In this document: in pieces, positions 22,307 through 27,014 of the stretch
Numbering within the stretch: the stretch's first letter is position 1
Layout: every line of letters starts with the position of its first letter
Source: DATDOO01 sp035293245
Lineage (GTDB): Bacteria; Pseudomonadota; Gammaproteobacteria; Methylococcales; Methylococcaceae
NCBI GenBank assembly: GCA_035293245.1
Contig: DATDOO010000257.1
Location: 1 to 27,014 of the forward strand
DNA length: 27,014 nucleotides
Direction: 5' to 3'
Program-made: the position numbers and the translations under genes
The notes under the pieces: model-generated
What the model was told of the DNA's origin: nothing
The model's database searches: none
What the model saw: only the letters and a program-made list of their open reading frames with translations

Positions 22307-22822
22307 TCATGCCACCACCGGCTCAATGCCCAGCAACGAGTAGTTGTCTATAAAACTGTCGGCGCCGATAAACTCACCGACAGTTTGAACGCCGGACTCT
22401 TTGGTGCGACCCTGCGGTTTGAAATCGAGGGACAAGTGATAACTGTCGCTGTTCGGGAACTTGCTGCTGAAAAAGTAGTGAAGCCCTTTGGCAACGGTTG
22501 CAGCCGGAAAGACAAATACTTCCGGCGCAAGCTGCCCATTTGCGAGATCGACGCAGCAGATAAATCGGCGTGCAAGAGGGATGGTGTCTTTTTCAGGCGA
22601 GGCGTATTTACTCTGAAGTATCCAGCGGCGCGAATACTTCGCAGAAGACTTCACTTCCAAGAAGGCGACATTTCCGGCTTTGTCGAAAACGAGAATGTCG
22701 TAGCCAATAGTAGTGCCCCATTGAAGCGTGACCATGTAGCCGCGTTGCGTGAGCCGTGAAGCAACGAGAAACTCGCCAGCGAGGCGGTTCAAATTCTTCT
22801 GTTCGTTCGATACGCGAGTCAT
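22307..22822 (-). CDS. PD-(D/E)XK nuclease-like protein in an integron-cassette-like unit
   Basis: The 171-residue protein carries the Holliday-junction-resolvase/restriction-endonuclease fold signature near its start. These are Glu17 in RLAGEFLVASRLTQRG, Asp42 in TTIGYDILVF, and Glu56-x-Lys58 in VAFLEVKSS, with the usual spacing. The rest (KYSRRWILQSKYASPEKD, FICCVDLANGQLAPEVFVFP and a serine/phenylalanine-rich end) is not recognised and may set specificity. The ATG at 22822 is taken because it lies 14 bases inside the cassette boundary; an earlier in-frame ATG at 22891 would cross that boundary and the palindrome at 22847. The gene is less GC-rich than the pilus and B12 genes. A role in DNA cleavage, for example against phages, is possible but unproven. 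Confidence 0.7.
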   Translation of the reverse strand: MTRVSNEQKNLNRLAGEFLVASRLTQRGYMVTLQWGTTIGYDILVFDKAGNVAFLEVKSSAKYSRRWILQSKYASPEKDTIPLARRFICCVDLANGQLAPEVFVFPAATVAKGLHYFFSSKFPNSDSYHLSLDFKPQGRTKESGVQTVGEFIGADSFIDNYSLLGIEPVVA

Positions 22823-22825
22823 CGA

Positions 22826-22839
22826 TCTGCGCCCCAACC
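22826..22839 (-). repeat. Cassette boundary: 14-bp inverted repeat matching 22291-22304
   Basis: On the minus strand GGTTGGGGCGCAGA stands just before the nuclease-like ATG. Its exact reverse complement, TCTGCGCCCCAACC, lies just after that gene's stop (22304-22291) at the start of the attC-like site. In an integron cassette the R' core at its own 5' end must be complementary to its R'' at the 3' end, as seen here. The complementarity is longer than the usual 6-8 bases. Confidence 0.7.
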
Positions 22840-22846
22840 GTCGATT

Positions 22847-22886
22847 AAACAGAATCCGGTATATCAGCGCTATACGGAATCCGTTT
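22847..22886. repeat. Imperfect palindrome between mshN and the cassette
   Basis: AAACAGAATCCGGTATA (22847-22863) pairs with TATACGGAATCCGTTT (22871-22886) with two mismatches and one unpaired base, around the loop TCAGCGC. It could be a terminator for the minus-strand mshN transcript, though only a weak T-run follows. It could also be a degenerate recombination site next to the cassette. Confidence 0.5.
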
Positions 22887-22906
22887 AGCACACCACCCCG
22901 ACCGCA

Positions 22907-24052
22907 TCACTCGCTCCCTTCCCCGCGCAATTCGCGCAGATTTTCCCTGACGTAGTTCTCCAAAGCCGGATCAAGGCCGCCGGTTTGCAGGGCGCGCTGG
23001 AAGGCTTCGCGGGCGGTAGCGCCGTCGCCGGTGGCGCGCAGGGAGATGCCCAGTCCGGCCCAGTTCTGGGCGGAGGCGGGGTTGGCGCCCAGCGCGAGGC
23101 GGTAGCGTTCCACGGCGTCCGCGTGGCGTCCCGCGCGTTGCAATAGGGCGGCGTACAGCGCTTGGTGATCGGCGCCGAAATGGCCCGCGTTGCCTTGCCG
23201 ATCCAGGAGTTCCAGGGCGCCGGCGTCGTCGCCCCGTTCGACCATCAGGCGCGCCAGGGACATGGACAGTCCCGGCTGGCCGGGATGGAGTTGCAAACCT
23301 TCCTTCAGCAGCGCTTCCGCTGTGTCCGCCTCGCCGTTTTCGGTCAGTTGCATCGCCAGCGCCTGGCGTGCGGCGGCGTGTTCCGGTTCCAGTTGCAGGG
23401 TCCGCCGCAAGGCATCGACGGCTTCCGCATCGCGTCTTTCCCTCTGGAAGGCAAGCGCCTGTTGGTAAGCCTGTTCGGCGCGCTGGCGGGGGGTGGTCTG
23501 TTTGAGCTGCGCCGCTTCGGCCTTGCTTGGCGCGGGCTTCGGCACGACTGGCGCCGGAGGGTTGGAGGGCTTTTCCGCCAGATGGGCGCTGGACGGGGAG
23601 GGTTCGGCGCGAGCGCCGGGATGGGGAGGAACCGGAGCGGGTGCTGCGGCCTTGCCGGATTCACTTCCGCCGGTATCCGGCGAAGACGGTGCGAAGGGAG
23701 CCAGTTCCGCAGCCCTGTTTGGCGTGGAAGGCGCGGCGGAATCTTTCTCCCGATAGGGGGTGGCCGCCGCTTCCGCCGCCACGGGCACTGGCGCAACCAG
23801 TGGCACCGGCGCCACGGATTTAGTTTCTGCCAGCGGGGCCGAGGCTTGCGGCACAGCCGGCGGCGGCGCTTCACGGCGCAGCAGCCAGCCGGCGGCGAAG
23901 GCCAGCAGCAACAGTGACGCTCCGCCCAGCCATAGCCAACGGCCTTGGCTGTTTGAGGTGGGCGGGGCGGCCACGCGCACGGAGGAGGACGCTTCCGGCG
24001 GCCGGTCCTGGCGCTGTTCCAGCGCCTGCAGCATTTGGTTGATCAAGCTCAT
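22907..24052 (-). CDS. mshN: MSHA pilus biogenesis protein MshN (TPR protein)
   Basis: The 381-residue bitopic inner-membrane protein begins with the family signature MSLINQMLQALEQRQ. A single membrane helix follows (about 40-58, WLWLGGASLLLLAFAAGWLL), then a long proline/alanine-rich periplasmic linker (about 60-185). The C-terminal half (about 185-375) has TPR repeats, with motifs such as AEQAYQQALAFQRERRDAEA, LRRTLQLEPEHAAARQALAM and YRLALGANPASAQNWAGLGI. It belongs to the assembly machinery of the mannose-sensitive haemagglutinin type IV pilus. It starts 13 bp after mshM, in the same order as in Vibrio. In that order mshE would follow; here a palindrome and the cassette-like unit follow instead. 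Confidence 0.9.
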   Translation of the reverse strand: MSLINQMLQALEQRQDRPPEASSSVRVAAPPTSNSQGRWLWLGGASLLLLAFAAGWLLRREAPPPAVPQASAPLAETKSVAPVPLVAPVPVAAEAAATPYREKDSAAPSTPNRAAELAPFAPSSPDTGGSESGKAAAPAPVPPHPGARAEPSPSSAHLAEKPSNPPAPVVPKPAPSKAEAAQLKQTTPRQRAEQAYQQALAFQRERRDAEAVDALRRTLQLEPEHAAARQALAMQLTENGEADTAEALLKEGLQLHPGQPGLSMSLARLMVERGDDAGALELLDRQGNAGHFGADHQALYAALLQRAGRHADAVERYRLALGANPASAQNWAGLGISLRATGDGATAREAFQRALQTGGLDPALENYVRENLRELRGEGSE

Positions 24053-24065
24053 GGAGGTTCTCTTC

Positions 24066-24896
24066 TCACCACACCCAGCGTAAAGGGCGCGCCGCCGGGG
24101 TGTCTTTCACGGCGGCGCGCATGTCGCGCCAGTCGACGCGCGGCCGGCCGTGTCCGTAGGCCATCATCAGCGCCTTGTGGCCGAGGATGTTGATGAGGCG
24201 CGGAATGCCGCCGCTGGCGCGGTGCAACAGGCGCAGGGCCGCGCCGCTGAACAGCCGCCCGCCGCCGTGGCCGGCCACGTTGATGCGGTGGTTGACGTAA
24301 TACTCCAGCTCGTCGCGGCTCAGCGCCCCCAGGCGGTAATGGAAGGTGATGCGCTGCTTGAGCTGGCGGATGGAGGGCGAGTCGAGCCGGCCGTCCAGTT
24401 CCGGCTGGCCGAACAGCACGATCTGCAGGAGCTTCCTCTTTTCCGTTTCCAGGTTGGTGAGGAGGCGCAGGGCTTCCAGGGTCTCCAGGGGCATGGCCTG
24501 GGCTTCGTCCAGGCACAGCACCACGCGCTTGTCCTGGCGGGCGAATTCCATCAGGCCCTGGGTCAGGGTCTTCAGCAAGCGGTGCTGGTCGCCCGCGGCT
24601 TTGCGGGCGACGCCCAGGTCCTCGACAATGGCGCGCAGCAGCGTCAAGGGTTCCAGGTAAGGGTTGGGGACGTAGGCGGTGACGTAATCCTCGCCCAGGC
24701 TGGCCATGAACTTACGGCTGAGCATGGTCTTGCCGGTGCCCACCTCGCCGACGATCTTGATGAAGCCCTCGCCCTCGCGGGTCGCCACCAGCAGGGTGTT
24801 CAAAGCTTCCTGGTAGGCGCCGGAGGCATAGAAAAAGCTGGTGTCCGGCGTCAGGCCGAAAGGCATTTCCCGGAAGCCGAAGTGCTGGAGGTACAC
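24066..24896 (-). CDS. mshM: MSHA biogenesis ATPase MshM (ExeA-like AAA protein)
   Basis: The 276-residue cytosolic ATPase has the N-terminus MYLQHFGFREMPFGLTPD typical of the ExeA/MshM group. A Walker A GEVGTGKT is at residues 50-57 and a Walker B VVLCLDEAQ at about 125-133. It also has LRLLTNLETEKRKLLQIVLF, GQPELDGRL and the sensor-like LSRDELEYYVNHRI with SGGIPRLINILGHKAL. There is no C-terminal peptidoglycan-binding domain such as ExeA carries. It probably helps to place or assemble the MshL secretin. The start is a GTG four bases after the mshL stop, so translation is likely coupled. Confidence 0.9.
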   Translation of the reverse strand: MYLQHFGFREMPFGLTPDTSFFYASGAYQEALNTLLVATREGEGFIKIVGEVGTGKTMLSRKFMASLGEDYVTAYVPNPYLEPLTLLRAIVEDLGVARKAAGDQHRLLKTLTQGLMEFARQDKRVVLCLDEAQAMPLETLEALRLLTNLETEKRKLLQIVLFGQPELDGRLDSPSIRQLKQRITFHYRLGALSRDELEYYVNHRINVAGHGGGRLFSGAALRLLHRASGGIPRLINILGHKALMMAYGHGRPRVDWRDMRAAVKDTPAARPLRWVW

Positions 24897-24900
24897 GGAG

Positions 24901-26745
24901 TCAGTGCGGCTCTTCCGCGCCGACGCCGAAGGTTCGGGAGCGCCCGCCCCAGGAATAGCCGCGGTCCATTTCGTCCAGGCGCTCGCCGGTTTCGCCGATG
25001 TGCTTGCGCCAGTCGGCGTCGTTGTGGATCAGGGTCGGCTTGAGCAGGACCACCAGCTCGCGCTTGCGCGCGGTCTGCTTGGTCTGGCGGAACAGGGAAC
25101 CGAAATAGGGGATGTCGGCCAGGGCGGGAATGTCCTGACGCTGTTCTTCCATTTCGTGCTTCATCAGCCCGCCGATGGCGACGATCTGCCCGCCCTTGGC
25201 GCGCACCACGCTGTCGGTTTCCGATACGTCGCTGGACGGCAGGGGCAGGATCAGGGTGCCCACGTCCTCGCCCAGGTTGACCTCCTTGGTGACGGTGGTC
25301 ACGTTGCTGACCGAGGGGTGGATGTGCAGGATGACGCGGTCGTCCTCGTCGATCTGCGGCGTCACGTCCAGGGCGATGCCGGAGAAGAACGGCTGCAGCG
25401 ACACGGTGGGCGTGGTGGTGGTGGAGGTGCCGGTGGTGGTGGTGGAGGTGACGTTGGTGACGAAAAATTCGTCCGTGCCCACCTTCAGCACCGCCTTCTG
25501 GTTGTTCAGGGTGGCGATGCGCGGGCTGGAGAGCACGTTGACGTTGCCCTGGGTTTGCAGGAATTCGATGATGCCGGTGAAGTGATTGCTGGCCAGGGCG
25601 ATGCCGAACATGCCGGTGCCGCTGAGGATCGCCGAGTCGGTCACCAGCGAGCCGAGCGCGGTGGCAATTGCCTGGTCACTTGGGGTGGCGGCCATGCCGC
25701 CCGGATTGTCCGGCGAGTTGCCGGAGGTATTGCCGATCAGGAGCTTCTTGCCGTTGTTCTCGACCTGCTGCGCCCAGTTGATGCCGGCCTGGTAGCCGTC
25801 GCTCAGTTCCACTTCCAGGATTTTCGCTTCCAGCACCACCTGCCGTCCCACCGAATCCTGGGAGGCGTCGAGGAAGGTCTTCACGTCGCGCAGTTCCACC
25901 GGCATGGCGCGCACCACCAGCACACCGGACTGGGGATTGGTCACCACGCTGCGCCCGTTCTCGCAGCCCTGGCGGCCGCGTTCGGAAAGCGATTCGGACT
26001 GGAATGGCGCGCCGCCCGGCAGGCCGGCGGGGCCGTTGCCGCCCGGGCCGTGCTGCTGGCGATCCACCATGTTGCAGCCGACGATGGTGCGCACCGTGTC
26101 TTCCAGGTCGGCCCAGAAATCGGCGTGGGTCTGGGTGTTGACGCGGCTGCTCTCCAGGGTGCGCACCGTGGTGCCGGTTACCGACGGGGTGAGGGGGGTG
26201 GCGCCGCTGGTGGTGGTGTTGCTGATGGAGCCGGAAGTGACGCGCAGGTCGGAATCGCCGCGGCGCTGCCCGACCAGGTAATTGACGTTGTAAACGCGGG
26301 TTTGCAGCGTCAGGGGCAGGATGACGATCTGCCGGCCTTCCACCTTGTAGTCGTAGCCGTAAATCTCGCGGATGGCGTTGAGCGCCTCGAACACGGTCAC
26401 GTCCTTGAGGTCCACCGACAGGGTGCCGGTCACTTCCGGATGCACCAGGATGCTGTAGGAGGTGTCCGAGCCGATGGCCATGAACACCTGGCCGGCCGGG
26501 GCTTCGCTGACCTGGAGGTTGAAGCGGGTTTCCGGCGCCTTGCCGGCGGCACCCGGCGCCGCGACTTTCAGCGGCGGCAGGAGCGCCCGGTTCACGGCGG
26601 CGGGCACGGGCGGTGCGCCGGCGGGTTCTTCCGTGGCTTTGCTCACTTCGCCCCTGATCTTGTCGTAGGTGGTGCCGTGCGTCGGCGAGGTCGCCTCGCA
26701 GCTTGCCAGCAGCAGCGCCAGTCCGCAGAAAAAAATTCGTTTCAT
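24901..26745 (-). CDS. mshL: MSHA pilus secretin MshL (outer-membrane lipoprotein)
   Basis: The 614-residue protein forms the outer-membrane pore for the pilus. A lipoprotein signal ends in LASC, with Cys16 as the lipidated residue. An N-terminal secretin domain (about 72-150) contains FNLQVSEAPAGQVFMAIGSD, VTGTLSVDLKDVTVFEALNA and YKVEGRQIVILP. The C-terminal secretin core (about 285-580) has VLEAKILEVELSDGYQAGIN, VNVLSSPRIATLNNQKAVLK, DVTPQIDEDDRVILHIHPSV and KGGQIVAIGGLMKHEMEE. A threonine-rich run (around TSTTTTGTSTTTTPTVS) lies in the core near the gate region. The start overlaps the mshK stop by four bases (ATGA). Length and order match known MSHA clusters. Confidence 0.93.
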   Translation of the reverse strand: MKRIFFCGLALLLASCEATSPTHGTTYDKIRGEVSKATEEPAGAPPVPAAVNRALLPPLKVAAPGAAGKAPETRFNLQVSEAPAGQVFMAIGSDTSYSILVHPEVTGTLSVDLKDVTVFEALNAIREIYGYDYKVEGRQIVILPLTLQTRVYNVNYLVGQRRGDSDLRVTSGSISNTTTSGATPLTPSVTGTTVRTLESSRVNTQTHADFWADLEDTVRTIVGCNMVDRQQHGPGGNGPAGLPGGAPFQSESLSERGRQGCENGRSVVTNPQSGVLVVRAMPVELRDVKTFLDASQDSVGRQVVLEAKILEVELSDGYQAGINWAQQVENNGKKLLIGNTSGNSPDNPGGMAATPSDQAIATALGSLVTDSAILSGTGMFGIALASNHFTGIIEFLQTQGNVNVLSSPRIATLNNQKAVLKVGTDEFFVTNVTSTTTTGTSTTTTPTVSLQPFFSGIALDVTPQIDEDDRVILHIHPSVSNVTTVTKEVNLGEDVGTLILPLPSSDVSETDSVVRAKGGQIVAIGGLMKHEMEEQRQDIPALADIPYFGSLFRQTKQTARKRELVVLLKPTLIHNDADWRKHIGETGERLDEMDRGYSWGGRSRTFGVGAEEPH

Positions 26746-27014
26746 CGTCGGGTGCGCTTTTTTTCCAGATTGCCTGCGGGGGAGGGCAGGCGGAGGATGA
26801 GTTCCCCGTCCGGCCCGTTCAGCCGTACTTCTTTGCGGGTAATTTTACCCAGTTTGTAATCGCCGATCGCCTCGCCTTCGCGGTAAACCCGGCCGTCGAG
26901 GATCGCGGTGCGCCGCCCCTTTCCCAGCAAAACGGATTGCAACACCGGCACCCGGCCGCTGACCGCGGTTTCCGCCTCGGGCGACGAAAAGGACGGCGGC
27001 GGACGGGTCGGATC
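26742..27014 (-). CDS. mshK: MSHA biogenesis protein MshK, 5' end missing
   Basis: About 90 residues of the C-terminal part are visible; the frame stays open to the window edge. It begins DPTRPPPSFSSPEAE, the DPTRPP element common at the mature N-terminus of MshK. The segment LQSVLLGKGRRTAILDGRVY then REGEAIGDYKLGKITRKEVR resembles the small PilP-like beta domain that touches the secretin. The position just before mshL with an ATGA overlap agrees with this. It acts in the periplasm, probably joining the inner-membrane platform to MshL. Confidence 0.82.
   Translation of the reverse strand, partial: DPTRPPPSFSSPEAETAVSGRVPVLQSVLLGKGRRTAILDGRVYREGEAIGDYKLGKITRKEVRLNGPDGELILRLPSPAGNLEKKRTRR

Noticed and set aside
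22244..22759. Plus-strand open frame of 171 codons opposite the nuclease-like gene
   Set aside because: It has no recognisable domain, while the minus-strand frame shows a catalytic PD-(D/E)XK pattern and a cassette arrangement.
22291..22839. Transposon with 14-bp terminal inverted repeats around the nuclease gene
   Set aside because: No target-site duplication is visible at the outer ends, the gene is not transposase-like, and one repeat is part of a bulged attC-like hairpin; the cassette explanation is better, though not excluded.
24841..26859. Plus-strand open frame of 672 codons opposite mshL
   Set aside because: Glycine/valine/histidine-rich mirror of the secretin gene; mshL is certain on the other strand.

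Overview
The window is a high-GC, gene-dense stretch of bacterial chromosome, most consistent with a proteobacterium, probably a gammaproteobacterial methylotroph or methanotroph. The basis is a tetrahydromethanopterin-pathway family gene at the left edge, an MSHA-type pilus cluster at the right edge and Gram-negative outer-membrane proteins in between. The assignment is an inference; there is no rRNA or taxonomic marker in the window.

Layout. (1) 2-2232: end of an H4MPT/methylofuran-pathway ASKHA-fold gene translationally coupled to pabB. (2) 2274-4911: an XRE regulator with an AT-rich promoter and direct repeats, then a membrane PAS-GGDEF-EAL protein whose MASE1 sensor looks shortened. (3) 4912-13296: a vitamin B12 region. 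A palindromic dispersed repeat and a cobalamin riboswitch (itself carrying an inserted hairpin repeat) precede btuB. A RES/Xre toxin-antitoxin pair is followed by a likely btuM transporter, cobO and bluB. Converging on these is a tightly overlapping minus-strand operon cobU-cobT-cobC-cobS. Together these genes import corrinoids, adenosylate them, make dimethylbenzimidazole and assemble the nucleotide loop; no corrin-ring genes are present here. (4) 13549-15003: an exported PhoX/DUF839-like protein. (5) 15102-20872: a heavy-metal RND efflux operon (outer-membrane channel, adaptor, pump) ending in a small DUF3240 gene. (6) 21023-21571: an unrecognised membrane protein. (7) About 21600-22890: an accessory island of palindromic repeats, a relE-like and an IS30-like gene fragment, and what looks like an integron gene cassette. 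A PD-(D/E)XK nuclease-like gene is bounded by a 14-bp inverted repeat and followed by a 71-nt attC-like site, then by a second small unknown ORF starting right at the next cassette boundary. No integrase is in the window. (8) 22907-27014: mshN, mshM, mshL and the end of mshK of a mannose-sensitive haemagglutinin (type IV) pilus operon on the minus strand.

The most interesting part is region 7: an integrase-less cassette remnant placed directly after mshN, where the pilus operon of other bacteria would continue with mshE. Other notable points are the candidate BtuM identified from the spacing of its conserved residues, and the riboswitch interrupted by a repeat.
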